64,000 nt of DNA from CAVXXB01 sp963765585 (GTDB lineage: Bacteria > Calditrichota > Calditrichia > JAJRVZ01): positions 372,001 to 436,000 of the forward strand of contig CAVXXB010000012.1 of the NCBI GenBank assembly GCA_963765585.1. The letters are read 5' to 3'. The notes below the pieces were generated by a model. It worked only from the letters and a program-made list of their open reading frames with translations. It had not been told where the DNA came from and searched no databases. Shown piece by piece: positions 37,922-47,734 of the stretch. Position numbers and translations under genes: made by a program. Position 1 is the first letter of the stretch, and each line of letters starts with the position of its first letter.

Positions 37922-39392
37922 ATGATCAAATCTACGGTAACACAATTTCGTTTTATATCAATACTTAGTTTTTTCATAATATTATTAAACCCGATTCTCT
38001 CTATTGCACAAAGTAAAGCGGATAAGATCGATCAGTTTATGACATATCTTTATGAAAACAGGCAATTCAATGGCACCATACTGGTGGCGGAAAACGCAGA
38101 GGTGATCTATAAAAAAGGATTTGGTCTGGCAAACATGGACTGGAAAATTCCCAATACACCAGATACAAGATTCAGGCTGGCTTCGGTAACAAAGCAATTC
38201 GTGGCAATGCAGATAATGCAACTGGTGGCTGAAAATAAAATCAAACTGGATGGGAAACTCAGTGAGTACATCCCAGAATACAGAAAAGATACCGGTGAAC
38301 AGGTAACTATTCATCATTTGTTAACCCATACGCTCAGGGATCCCTTCCTATACAAATATCAGGGGTTTCTGGTCCGATTCCACCCGCAATCCATATAAAA
38401 TCGAGTATATGATTGAGCATTTTATGAGCGGCGATCTTGAGTTTGAACCAGGAACGGAATATAAATATAATAATACCGGGTATTATCTCCTGGCAGTAAT
38501 TATTCAAAACGTTACAGGAAAATCATTTGAAGAAAATTTGCATGAAAGAATATTAGATCCGTTAAACATGAAAAATTCGGGCGTCGACCGTAACATCCGG
38601 ATACTTCAGAATCGGGCGGTGGGGTATTATAAACAACTGACTGGATATATGCATGATCCCTATTTTCTTATGACCAATGCATTGGGTGCCGGTGATATGT
38701 ATTCGACGGTTGAGGATATGTTTCTCTGGGATCAGGCTCTATATACAGAAAAGTTATTACCGGAAGCATATAAAGAGATCATGTTCACACCCTTTTTAAG
38801 TAATTATGCCTATGGTTGGGGTGTCCGATATGAATCTCTTGGCGAGTCAGGTGATAGTGTAAAAGTCTTAACCCATAGCGGTGGACTGAATGGTTTTAAC
38901 ACGAGAATATTTCGTCTGATCAAAGATAAACATCTGATTGTTCTGCTAAATAATACTGGCGGCACCAATTTATCTGATTATTGCAGCGAGATAACAAAAA
39001 TATTATATGACCTGCCATATGCTTTACCAAAGATTCCAATCTCGGAGCCACTTGGTAAAACAATTGTTAAGAACAATGTTCAAACAGCGATTTATCAGTA
39101 TCACGAACTGAAGATGAATAAATCCGAGACATATATATTTAATGAAAATGCATTGAATGCACTGGGATATCAGCTGCTGCGGCTTAACCGCGTGGATGAT
39201 GCCATCGAGATATTTAAACTCAATATTAAGGAATATCCCGAGGCATTTAATCCATACGATAGCCTTGGTGAGGGGTACATGGTGCGCGGCAATTGGGAAC
39301 TGGCAATAGAATATTATAAAAAATCACTGGAACTCAATCCCAATAATACTAATGCGGTGAGAATGCTTGAGAGGATCGAGCAACAAATGTGA
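37922..39392 (+). CDS. Serine hydrolase (beta-lactamase class C-like) with TPR tail, one frameshift
   Basis: ATG 37922 follows AAAGGGAGTATT. A signal peptide (to SIAQS) is followed by the class C fold: RLASVTKQF (Ser and Lys, SxxK), YKYNNTGYYLL (Tyr) and LTHSGGLNGF (the HxG triad). The C-terminal 60 residues form tetratricopeptide-like helices (NALNALGYQLLRLNRVDDAIEIFKLNIKEYPEAFN; GNWELAIEYYKKSLELNPNN). One extra base near 38333 (CGCTCAGGG for CGTCAGGG) breaks the frame; repaired, HTSGIPSYTNIRGFW is restored and the length is about 490. Works in the periplasm; substrate unknown. Second of three such hydrolases here. Confidence 0.85.
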
Positions 39393-39634
39393 GACAGGCA
39401 CTTGGTACTCGGTTCTCGGCTCTCGCCTCTGATCGTAGCGAAGCGGAGACCTTGTTTTACCTGGATGCTGGCCAAATCATAGGCGATTTGATACCGACAT
39501 GTGGCCTGGAATTTGGATTTTGGAATTATTTAGATATTAGAGATTCGTATTTAGGATTTAAAACATGGCCGTCAAAAATTTGCCGGATATTCTGCAACCA
39601 TGAGTTTTGGCATGTGAGTTGCCTTCATATCAGT

Positions 39635-39962
39635 ATGTATTGGCCAGAACGAAAAGGACTGCGATTAAAATCTTACCACTATAATAGACCCGGTATATAT
39701 TTTGTAACAATCTGTGTGCATGATCAATTCAAAAATTCTGAGATGTTTGGTAGAATTTTTAATAAAAACATGATTTTAAATGTTTGTGGCAAAATTATTC
39801 AAGATTGTTGGAAAGATTTGCCCAGTTATTATAACATTATACTCGATGAATTTATCATTATGCCGGATCATGTTCATGGGATCATTAAAATCGTAGATGA
39901 TCCGGATAATGATATAGGTGGTCGTGGTCAATTTCGGAACGGTCTCAGACCGTTCCCTACAA
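39635..39962 (+). pseudogene. REP-associated tyrosine transposase (RAYT, HUH Y1 type), truncated
   Basis: Frame from ATG 39635: ERKGLRLKSYHYNRPGIYFVTICVHDQ, then KNMILNVCGKIIQDCWKDLP and LDEFIIMPDHVHGIIKIVDD, whose HVH is the metal-binding HUH motif of TnpA_REP proteins. RAYTs nick single-stranded DNA at REP palindromes and are held to spread them. The C-terminal helix with the catalytic Tyr is absent: after the palindrome at 39936-39956 the frame runs into the antisense of the downstream phosphatase gene. No start site sequence is evident. The remnant carries a consensus REP-like palindrome in frame (FRNGLRPFPT). Confidence 0.8.
39936..39956. repeat. REP-like palindrome inside the transposase remnant
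   Basis: Perfect 21-base palindrome, arms GGAACGGTCT / AGACCGTTCC, identical to 31827-31847, followed by a run of nine A. Confidence 0.9.
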
Positions 39963-39969
39963 AAAAAAA

Positions 39970-40581
39970 TCATTTCACCAAAGAAAACACAAAAAACATC
40001 TCCCTGGCAATTTGCCTGCATCGATCAGCATATTCTTCCTTCTCATGATCTGTATCATCTGCCCGTTTCGGATCAATGTAAGGTAACGATATCCGTTTTT
40101 CGGCACCAATAACCACTGGGCATGCTTCATCGGCATCCGTACAGGTCATCACCGCACAGTAATCCTTCTGTGGATTAAATTCGTCCGAATAGGTTTTGGA
40201 AAAAGCGATAATAGGTTTTGCATCAGCTGCAAATGTGATTCGGTATCTGGGATTGGCTGTGGTATCCTGTTGAACAATATCGATTCCCGTCTGCTGCATT
40301 GCCCTGACTGCCCGGGGATTAAATGCGGTGGCTTCTGTCCCGCCGGAATAGGTGGTGACATTGGAAATACCATAATGATATGCGGCGACCTGTGCCCAAA
40401 TTTGTGATATGTGACTTCGCCTCGAATTATGTGTGCAAATGAAAGTCATGTAAACTGGCTTATCGCTATCCTTTTTTTGTACAAAATCAGCAAGTTTTTG
40501 CAGGTCATTTTTGCGCTGTATATCAATTGTATCAAATTCTCTCATGCAGCTGTTAATATAGTTATTTAACTTCGAATTCAT
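39970..40581 (-). CDS. Arsenate reductase / low-molecular-weight protein tyrosine phosphatase-like
   Basis: A 203-residue protein on the minus strand; ATG at 40581 is preceded by AAAGGACAAGTTG. Residues 46-60 hold the phosphatase P-loop CTHNSRRS (CX5R-S). Other marks: NVTTYSGGTEATAFNPRAVRAM, and YIDPKRADD with the general-acid Asp. The family, common in FCB bacteria and annotated protein-tyrosine-phosphatase or ArsC, removes phosphate from tyrosine or reduces arsenate through Cys chemistry. A second Cys region (CAVMTCTDADEACP) could serve as a reduction relay. No ars operon is adjacent, so the arsenate role is unsettled. Its stop (39970-39972) borders the transposase remnant. Confidence 0.85.
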   Translation of the reverse strand: MNSKLNNYINSCMREFDTIDIQRKNDLQKLADFVQKKDSDKPVYMTFICTHNSRRSHISQIWAQVAAYHYGISNVTTYSGGTEATAFNPRAVRAMQQTGIDIVQQDTTANPRYRITFAADAKPIIAFSKTYSDEFNPQKDYCAVMTCTDADEACPVVIGAEKRISLPYIDPKRADDTDHEKEEYADRCRQIAREMFFVFSLVK

Positions 40582-40772
40582 CAACTTGTCCTTTTGAATA
40601 TAATTATTCTTAAACTGGGTTCGACAATTTAATCTAAATTTTGCAGGCTGTGCAGGTTTTTAATTTACCGCAATAATCGCTAGACCATCAAGGTCATTTT
40701 AGAGAAGAACAATCATTTTTCATCTTGATGATATCACAAATTTATTGTACTATCATCCAAAAAGGAAAAAAG

Positions 40773-42158
40773 ATGCTTAGAACCCAGACCTATATAGATC
40801 GCCGTAAAAAATTGATCGAGTCTATGGATTCCGGAATCCTATTATTCCTGGGTAATGATGAAAGTCCGATGAACTATGAGGATAACACATTCGATTACCG
40901 TCAGGACAGCACGTTTCTATATTTCTTCGGGCTGGATTTACCGGGATTAGCAGCAATCATCGATGTGGATGAAGACAGGACAATCATTTTTGGCGATGAT
41001 ATTTCAGTAGATATGACAGTCTGGATGGGTCCCCAGGAACCTCTGGCTGAAAAATGTGAGCGTGTCGGGATAACAGAAATATTACCCTACCCGGAATTAT
41101 CTCCTTTCATTGACAAATCTAAAAACAGACACATTCATTTTTTACCACCTTACCGGGGTGAAAATAAATTGAAGGTGCAGGATTTATTAAATATTAATCA
41201 TCATCATCAACCCGATGAGGCATCTCTTTCTTTGATTCAAGCCGTCATTAAGCAAAGAAATTATAAATCTCCTGAAGAGATGGTAGAAATGCATGAGGCG
41301 GCATCAATTACGGCCGAAATGCATTTAGAGGCCATGAGATTCGCCCGCCCCGGGATGAAAGAATATGAGGTGGTGGGCCGGGTGATTGATGTGGCCAGAT
41401 CGCATAACGGCATGCTGGCGTTTCCGGTGATATGCACGATTAATGGTCAAACATTACATAACCATTATTATGGAAATACGCTTAAAAGCGGGGACATGCT
41501 GCTACTGGATACCGGAGCGGAAAATAAAAATCATTATGCCGGGGATTATTCACATTCATTTCCGGTAGATAATAAGTTTACAGAACAGCAAAAGGAAATC
41601 TACAATATCTCCCTCAAAGCCCACAAGGCAGTTGTTGATAAAGTGGCTCCGGGTGTGACGATGAAAGACGTTCATTTTGCAGCCGCCGGGTCAATAGTAG
41701 ATGATTTGAAAGCATTGGGTATGATGAAAGGAAATACAGAGGAAGCCGTGGTTTCGGGTGCATATGCGTTATTCTTTCAATGCGGTACCGGTCACATGAT
41801 TGGACTGGATGTACACGATATGGAAGACCTGGGTGAACAATATGTTGGATATACCAATCCGGAAGAGAAAGAAATGGAATTGTTCGGGTTAAAATCGCTG
41901 CGTCTGGGCAGGGAACTGGAGCCGGGATTTGTGATCACCATCGAGCCGGGGATATATTTTAATCCTCAATTAATAGCTATGTGGAAATCGGAAAAAAGAT
42001 TTGCCGGGTTCATTAATTATAGCGAGGCAGAAAAATATCAGCATCGCGGCGGATACCGCTCAGAAGAGGAATTTCTTATTACAGAAGATGGCAAGGAATT
42101 GGTAGGAAAAGATGTACCCAAAGAGATTGATGACATTGAAGCGATGCGATCTGCATAA
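40773..42158 (+). CDS. Aminopeptidase P family metallopeptidase (Xaa-Pro aminopeptidase, M24B)
   Basis: A 461-residue enzyme from ATG 40773, 9 bases after AAGGAAAAAAG. N-terminal AMP_N part: RKKLIESMDSGILLFLGNDESPMNYEDNTFDYRQDSTFLYF. The pita-bread part has both metal Asps (LLLDTGAE and GDYSHSFPV), the ligand His in GTGHMIGLDVHDM, and Glu ligands in TIEPGIYF and SEEEFLIT. It removes the first residue from peptides with Pro at position two. Cytoplasmic, as no signal peptide is seen. It stands alone with repeats before and a phosphatase after. The frame is intact. Confidence 0.92.
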   Translation: MLRTQTYIDRRKKLIESMDSGILLFLGNDESPMNYEDNTFDYRQDSTFLYFFGLDLPGLAAIIDVDEDRTIIFGDDISVDMTVWMGPQEPLAEKCERVGITEILPYPELSPFIDKSKNRHIHFLPPYRGENKLKVQDLLNINHHHQPDEASLSLIQAVIKQRNYKSPEEMVEMHEAASITAEMHLEAMRFARPGMKEYEVVGRVIDVARSHNGMLAFPVICTINGQTLHNHYYGNTLKSGDMLLLDTGAENKNHYAGDYSHSFPVDNKFTEQQKEIYNISLKAHKAVVDKVAPGVTMKDVHFAAAGSIVDDLKALGMMKGNTEEAVVSGAYALFFQCGTGHMIGLDVHDMEDLGEQYVGYTNPEEKEMELFGLKSLRLGRELEPGFVITIEPGIYFNPQLIAMWKSEKRFAGFINYSEAEKYQHRGGYRSEEEFLITEDGKELVGKDVPKEIDDIEAMRSA

Positions 42159-42249
42159 GATTTAAATGCAAAAAAGTGATATATTAGATAATTCTATCTC
42201 AGAACGTTAATTATAGCCACGTTACGAATTACAAAAAACCGGATATAAT

Positions 42250-43438
42250 ATGAGTGACCCCAAATTATTTTACAGAAAACTGGATTCATTTTTAGCAAAA
42301 ATTGGAAAAGGCAGTTCAGATAAAAATTTTCTGTCATCAATTTTCAAGGAATTGATTCAGAATTTTGGATCTGATTTACAGCTGATTGACGGGTGTATTT
42401 ATGAACAGAGAGACCAATCATTCTCTCAGATTTTTTCTCTGCAAAAAAACCAGTGGGCTTCAATTATTCCCATTGACTCACCCAGTATCCAGTTAGTATT
42501 GAGTCACGGCAGTTTTATTTATGATGATCCTGATTTGAAAGTATCTTTCGCCGCATCAAAAGATTCTGTGCCTCTGGTGCCCGCAGCGATCACTGTAAGC
42601 AGCCCGGAGCGCCAGTGGCTTTTTGTCTTTGGTCTGCAGAACGATTGGCGCCGCGATGAGGTAACTCTGTTTCTTAATTCGGTAAAGACAGACTTTGAGT
42701 TATCGTCTTTTTTCACAGGTGATTGATAACGAATTGCAACAGGCAGTACAGATACAGAAAAGTTTATTGCCACGTTCATCACCTCAGATTCAAGGTTATG
42801 AAATATATGGAAAGTCAATTCCGGCTGAACTGGTGGGTGGTGATTTCTATGAATACTTTGAGTCCGGAGGTGAAAATTTTGGTATCAGTATTGGAGATGC
42901 CAGTGGTCATGGATTGCCGGCTGCATTGTTGGTAAGAGATGTTGTTATTGGTTTACGGATGGGAATTGCCAATGAATACAAAATGACTCATACATTAAAA
43001 AAATTGAACGAAGTAATTCAGCGAAGTACGTTTGCCAGTAATTTTGTCTCACTCTTTTTGGGCGAATTCGAAAAAGGTGGACATCTGTTTTATGTAAATG
43101 CAGGACATCCTGCACCGTTCCTGGTATCAGACAGTGAGGTCGCCGAGTTGCGTTCAACCGGGCTTGTCCTGGGCTTTTTGCAGGATATTGAACTTCAACG
43201 ATCATATATCCATTTTCGTGAGGGTTCTGTTTTGGTGATGTATTCCGATGGTATCATCGAGCGAAATAATGCTGAGGAAGAAGAATACGGCATTGAACGT
43301 CTCAAAGAATTAGTTATAAAGAATCAAGCCATAAGTTCCAAAGAGATTGCCGATTTGATATTTAAAACGGTTTACGAGTTTGGGGGTTCGACCAATTGGG
43401 ATGATGATGTGACACTCGTTATTGTTAAAAGAAGCTGA
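42250..43438 (+). CDS. SpoIIE-type serine/threonine phosphatase (RsbU-like) with N-terminal sensor-like part, one frameshift
   Basis: ATG 42250. Residues 1-150 look like a GAF-type sensor (IFKELIQNFGSDLQLIDGCIYEQ; WLFVFGLQNDWRRDEVTLFLNSVK). After a frame break near 42700 a linker AVQIQKSLLPRS leads to the PPM phosphatase: VGGDFYEYF, GDASGHGLPAALLVRDV, VNAGHPAPFLV, MYSDGIIERNN and STNWDDDVTLVIV carry the metal-binding Asps. The joined product is about 397 residues. Such proteins dephosphorylate anti-sigma antagonists in partner-switching pathways. No anti-sigma gene is adjacent, but a second phosphatase of this class is at 57282. Confidence 0.85.
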
Positions 43439-43493
43439 TTACGTATTCTTGTTGTATACGTCAAAATAAAATTAATACCTGAATAAAAATACT

Positions 43494-44228
43494 ATGGCTC
43501 CAGAAAATAAATTATCCCAATCTAAGTCAAATTGTACAATATGTAATACGAAATTAGCCGATAAATATTGCCAGGTTTGCGGACAGTACAATACCGGAAA
43601 GAAAATTTCATTTTATGAGCTGATTGCTGATTTTATGGCTGGTATGTTCTCGCTAGAACGATCTGTATTGGCAACCATGTGGCTGTTAATTCGACGCCCG
43701 GAAATTGTAATCCAAAATTATTGGGCTGGCTGGCGCGGATACTATCCTTCACCGGGAAAAATTGCCGTATACGCCGCATTTGTTGTGGGGCTTCACTTTG
43801 CCTTTCTTGGGAAGGAATTCCTGGGTCTTAACATGACATTTACGAATGTCCCGCCACAGTTTGGGCTTATTATTCTCCTCATTCCTCTCTATAGCCTGAG
43901 CAGTAAAATAACTTTTTTCAGGCAGAAGCACCGTTATATCGAACATTTAATTTCTACGGTCTATTTGTATAGCACATGGATTATCGTATTTACATTCCTG
44001 GATATTATACAAAAATATGTATTAGGTAACTTTCTGGATGAAGGTATGTTTCTGTTATACATGTTGGTCCTGTTTTTATGGACGACATTGGTATATGCAG
44101 CAAAATCAAGTTGGTATATGATCCTGATTATTTCATTGATACAATTACTTATTCTTGCTACGATTTTTACTCTTATAATTGGTACATTATATCTGATTAA
44201 ACCCGACACTGTAAATATCAGCAGTTAA
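43494..44228 (+). CDS. DUF3667 family membrane protein
   Basis: A 244-residue protein with a short zinc ribbon at the N-terminus (NCTICNTKLADKYCQVCGQ) and then SFYELIADFMAGMFSLERSVLATMWLLIRRPEIVIQNYWAGWRGYYPSPGKIA, the DUF3667 opening, followed by five or so membrane segments. Family members are common in Bacteroidota and have no known activity. ATG 43494 is used with no clear ribosome site. It follows the phosphatase gene by 55 bases. The frame is intact. Confidence 0.8.
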   Translation: MAPENKLSQSKSNCTICNTKLADKYCQVCGQYNTGKKISFYELIADFMAGMFSLERSVLATMWLLIRRPEIVIQNYWAGWRGYYPSPGKIAVYAAFVVGLHFAFLGKEFLGLNMTFTNVPPQFGLIILLIPLYSLSSKITFFRQKHRYIEHLISTVYLYSTWIIVFTFLDIIQKYVLGNFLDEGMFLLYMLVLFLWTTLVYAAKSSWYMILIISLIQLLILATIFTLIIGTLYLIKPDTVNISS

Positions 44229-44350
44229 AATGCCTGGCTTGTCAACTGGATAGATTTTTTTCAAAGTCTCATTTACTCTTAGAAAGATCTGAGTGTTGAG
44301 TTTAATTCAGCCGGAAAAATCCTGGTACAATTGAAAAATGGAGATTTAGA

Positions 44351-45799
44351 ATGAAAACTACGATTTTTGTACTAACGTTTTTACTCATCCTTCCATTTAC
44401 AGCCCTTAGTCAGGCAGTAGAAGAAGATGTCCATGTAAAAGAAGCTCTGAATCTGATTGAAGCATGGGTTGATGCACAATCTGCCTATGATAAAATACCC
44501 GGAATATCTATGGCTATTGTACATGATCAGAAAATTATCTGGCGATTTGCCTCCGGATATTCGGATCCGGAAAAGAAATTACCGGCGGAAACAAATACTA
44601 TTTACAGTATCTGTTCTATTTCAAAATTATTCACAGCTATCGCGCTCATGCAGTTGCGCGATAAAGGATTACTCCGGTTGGACGACCCGGTAGGCAAACA
44701 TCTGCCCTGGTTCAATATTGAGCAGTTATATCCCGACAGTCCACCGGTCACCATCGAATCCATCCTGACCCATTCTTCGGGTCTGCCGCGCGAATCTGAC
44801 TTTCCCTACTGGAATGCACCTGCATTTGATTTCCCGACACGCGAAGAGATGAAGACTAAATTGAAAGAGCAAAAAACCCTGTATCCGGCCTATACCTATT
44901 ATCAGTATTCAAATCTGGGATTAACCCTGGCCGGAGAAATTGTGGCCGAAATCTCTGGCCAGGATTACCAAACCTATGTGATGGAAAATATAATCAAACC
45001 GTTGGACCTGGAAGATACACGACCATATATGCCACAGGAATTACACGGTACGCGTCTGGCAATCGGGTACAGTGCAAAAATGCGCGGCGGTGAACGGAAA
45101 AAAATGCCGTTTTTTCAAGCGGATGCAATCACACCTGCTGCCGGGTTTTCATCTACTGCAGAAGATCTGGCAAAATTCGCTGCCTGGCAGATGCGTTTGC
45201 TGGAAGGTGGGAAAAATGAAGTGCTGCAAAGTAATACATTAAAAGAGATGCAAAGGGTACACTGGCTTGATGGCGATTGGAAGACAACCCGCGGATTGGG
45301 ATTTGGTGTATACAGACGGAATGACATCACATTTGTTGGCCATGAAGGCAGCTGTCCCGGGTACAGATCAGCGGTTATGCTCCAGGCGAAAAATAAAACA
45401 GCCGTTATATTTATGGCAAATTCTAATGGGGTAGATGCCGGCGCCTATGCACAGGGTGCCTACCGGATAATCATGCCGGCTATAGAATCTGCAAAAACAA
45501 ATACCACACCGTCGAAACAACTGCCCGCTGAGTTGATTAAATTTACCGGTACGTATTCGGAATTTCCCTGGGGTGGCGAAACATTCGTGTTGCCATGGCA
45601 GGGTGGACTGGCGATGGCATATTTCCCGGATTTTAAGCCGCCAACAGATCTGACCAAATTAAAGCATGTTAAAGATAATCTGTTTCAGCGGATTCGCAGT
45701 GATGAGGAGCCGGGTGAGGAAATAGAATTTGTATCGGATGAATCCGGAAATGTCACTCGCATGAAAGTACACAGTTATTATTCAGAGAAAATAAAATAG
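44351..45799 (+). CDS. Serine hydrolase, beta-lactamase class C-like, exported
   Basis: A 482-residue protein with a signal peptide (to TALSQ). SxxK is in YSICSISKLF (about residue 88), the Tyr in YYQYSNLGLTLAG, and the third site in GHEGSCPGY. ASGYSDPEKKLPAETNT and HSSGLPRES are typical of the esterase/D,D-peptidase-like branch. The C-terminal 100 residues (ELIKFTGTYSEFPWGGETFVLPWQGGLAMAYFP) form the small beta-domain that follows many such enzymes. It begins a likely operon: the erythromycin-esterase-like gene starts 9 bases after its stop, and the iron-sulfur protein 3 bases after that gene. Substrate unknown. Confidence 0.88.
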   Translation: MKTTIFVLTFLLILPFTALSQAVEEDVHVKEALNLIEAWVDAQSAYDKIPGISMAIVHDQKIIWRFASGYSDPEKKLPAETNTIYSICSISKLFTAIALMQLRDKGLLRLDDPVGKHLPWFNIEQLYPDSPPVTIESILTHSSGLPRESDFPYWNAPAFDFPTREEMKTKLKEQKTLYPAYTYYQYSNLGLTLAGEIVAEISGQDYQTYVMENIIKPLDLEDTRPYMPQELHGTRLAIGYSAKMRGGERKKMPFFQADAITPAAGFSSTAEDLAKFAAWQMRLLEGGKNEVLQSNTLKEMQRVHWLDGDWKTTRGLGFGVYRRNDITFVGHEGSCPGYRSAVMLQAKNKTAVIFMANSNGVDAGAYAQGAYRIIMPAIESAKTNTTPSKQLPAELIKFTGTYSEFPWGGETFVLPWQGGLAMAYFPDFKPPTDLTKLKHVKDNLFQRIRSDEEPGEEIEFVSDESGNVTRMKVHSYYSEKIK

Positions 45800-45808
45800 C
45801 ATCAATCT

Positions 45809-47731
45809 ATGTGTCGAGTATTTATAAAATTTATCACACTTTATGCGATGGTATTTTTGATTTCATGCCAGAACGGCGAGAAAAATCTGTTCCTGCCAGA
45901 TTCAAAACCGGTCGTTTTGTCTATTATATCACCAGCAAACGACAGCCATTTCTCTTATGGAGATGAAATACAATTTCAACTGGAACTAAAAAATAATTTT
46001 TTGGAAATCCAATTTATATGCTGGACATCAAATACCGACAGCATCTTTGGCAATGAATTCCAGTTCAACTATGACCGATTATCTCCCGGATTACATAGCA
46101 TTGTGGTAGACGTATTATTCTCAGACAGTTCCCAGATTGAAACCAGCATTAGCCTTACCGTTCATCATAGGAATGAAAATGCGATTGTTAAAATTATCCC
46201 ACCCCAATTGGACTCACTGTGGTTTTATCAAACGGAAAATTATACTTTCCTCAGCCAAATCACCGACAGTGTTGGACGGGATCTCAATGCGCATGACGTA
46301 AACTGGGTTTCTGATCATGATGGTGTGGTCAGTACAAATAATTTCCTGATGACCGGTCAGTTTTCGGTTAATACGCATTCATTAAAACTTCAGGTCACAT
46401 TTGCTGATAATTCAATATCTGAAGATACCATATCAAATATAAGAATAATTACTGATCCCTGGAGCCATACGGATCTGTTTAACGACCGTGAGATGGAATC
46501 GCCGGAAGATCCGGATGCACCCTATGTGCGTGATGCCTGGTCCGACTGGATTAAGGAAAATAGCATCCCGGTACGTTCTTTGAGCTCTAACGATTATTCC
46601 GATCTGTCATTTCTTGATCCTTTTATGAAAGACAAAGATATTGTACAGATGGGTGAGGTTGCCCATGGAATTGCCGAGCAAAACAGAGGGCGTGTCCGTC
46701 TGATAAAATATTTGCATCAGAATCACCATTTCAATGTAATTGCCTTTGAAAGCGGTTTTTACGATTGTTATTATTCTAATAAAAATATTGAAACCACTTC
46801 GGACAGAGAAGTTCTAAAAAACTCACTGTATAATATGTGGCACACCACCGATTTGCTGAATTTATTTTCATATATTAAAGAATCGCAACAAACGGATAAT
46901 CCACTTTATTTATGCGGCTTCGATATCCGGCCAACCGGTAATGCACGTCTCACACGACCAGCCTTTTTTAAAGAAATTGTATCCAAGCTTGATACTATTT
47001 TCGCTGAGGAAATTGCAAAAGAGGATAGTATCCTTGTTAAGTGGATTTTAGGCCAAACAGGCATTGATGATTATATCATGGAGAATTATGAAGTTCTGGT
47101 TATGATGTATGACCGGCTGATATCGCTGCTATCGGAAAATGAGAATTTGTTGCTGGATGATTATGATATGGAAACCATCCAGGTTGCTCTCCAGAGTGCC
47201 CAGTCAATCCGGGTAAATATCGACCAGAGAAATACGACTAAATTTGAGTCGCGACACAGGTCATTTATCCGCGATCAGCAAATGTTTGAACATTTCCGAT
47301 ATATTAAAGAAACATTATATCCCGGGAAGAAATATATAATCTGGTCACATAATTATCACATTCAAAATGATCCCGAGCCTGTAGGCTATACAAAAACACT
47401 GGGATATTGGTTGGATCAACACTATTCAGATGAGTTATATACCATTTGGTCATTATCATATCGTGGTACAATTAATTATGGTGTCATTGACGAAATAAAG
47501 ACTACCCAGAACGAAAGTGTAGAAGCTATTCTGTACCAGGCACGGAAGAAATATTTCTTTATCGATATAAGTCAGCAACAGCAGAGTCCGGCAACCAGTT
47601 GGATGTTTGTCCCGGTATTACAGCAATACCTGCATGGCACCGGTGCGTATGATATCAGGTATATCCCCCGGGACCAATATGATGCCATTTTCTTCATTGA
47701 TACCGCCTCGCAACCTGTGTATATATACTAA
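45809..47731 (+). CDS. Erythromycin-esterase-family lipoprotein with N-terminal Ig-like domains
   Basis: A 640-residue lipoprotein (lipobox LISC). Residues 30-215 look like two Ig/CARDB-like sandwiches (PVVLSIISPANDSHFSYGDEIQFQLELK; IVKIIPPQLDSLWFYQTENYTF). The rest is the EreA/ChaN-like erythromycin esterase domain: MGEVAHGIAEQNRGRVRLIKYLH, NVIAFESGFYD, LCGFDIRP and IIWSHNYHI with the His pair expected at the active site. Family enzymes open macrolide rings or hydrolyse esters, but here the domain is attached to the outside of the cell by a lipid and preceded by binding domains, so a polymer or antibiotic target is open. Middle gene of the operon; the frame is intact. Confidence 0.82.
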   Translation: MCRVFIKFITLYAMVFLISCQNGEKNLFLPDSKPVVLSIISPANDSHFSYGDEIQFQLELKNNFLEIQFICWTSNTDSIFGNEFQFNYDRLSPGLHSIVVDVLFSDSSQIETSISLTVHHRNENAIVKIIPPQLDSLWFYQTENYTFLSQITDSVGRDLNAHDVNWVSDHDGVVSTNNFLMTGQFSVNTHSLKLQVTFADNSISEDTISNIRIITDPWSHTDLFNDREMESPEDPDAPYVRDAWSDWIKENSIPVRSLSSNDYSDLSFLDPFMKDKDIVQMGEVAHGIAEQNRGRVRLIKYLHQNHHFNVIAFESGFYDCYYSNKNIETTSDREVLKNSLYNMWHTTDLLNLFSYIKESQQTDNPLYLCGFDIRPTGNARLTRPAFFKEIVSKLDTIFAEEIAKEDSILVKWILGQTGIDDYIMENYEVLVMMYDRLISLLSENENLLLDDYDMETIQVALQSAQSIRVNIDQRNTTKFESRHRSFIRDQQMFEHFRYIKETLYPGKKYIIWSHNYHIQNDPEPVGYTKTLGYWLDQHYSDELYTIWSLSYRGTINYGVIDEIKTTQNESVEAILYQARKKYFFIDISQQQQSPATSWMFVPVLQQYLHGTGAYDIRYIPRDQYDAIFFIDTASQPVYIY

Positions 47732-47734
47732 TGG

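Noticed and set aside
37922..39392. True antibiotic beta-lactamase
   Set aside because: The SxxK/Y-N/HSGG set fits many esterases and peptidases; a TPR tail and lack of resistance neighbours argue against a resistance role.
39389..39634. N-terminal extension of the transposase frame
   Set aside because: This stretch is built of drifting words (TCGGTTCTCGGCTCTCG; GGATTTTGG) and repeats; the family start lies at 39635.
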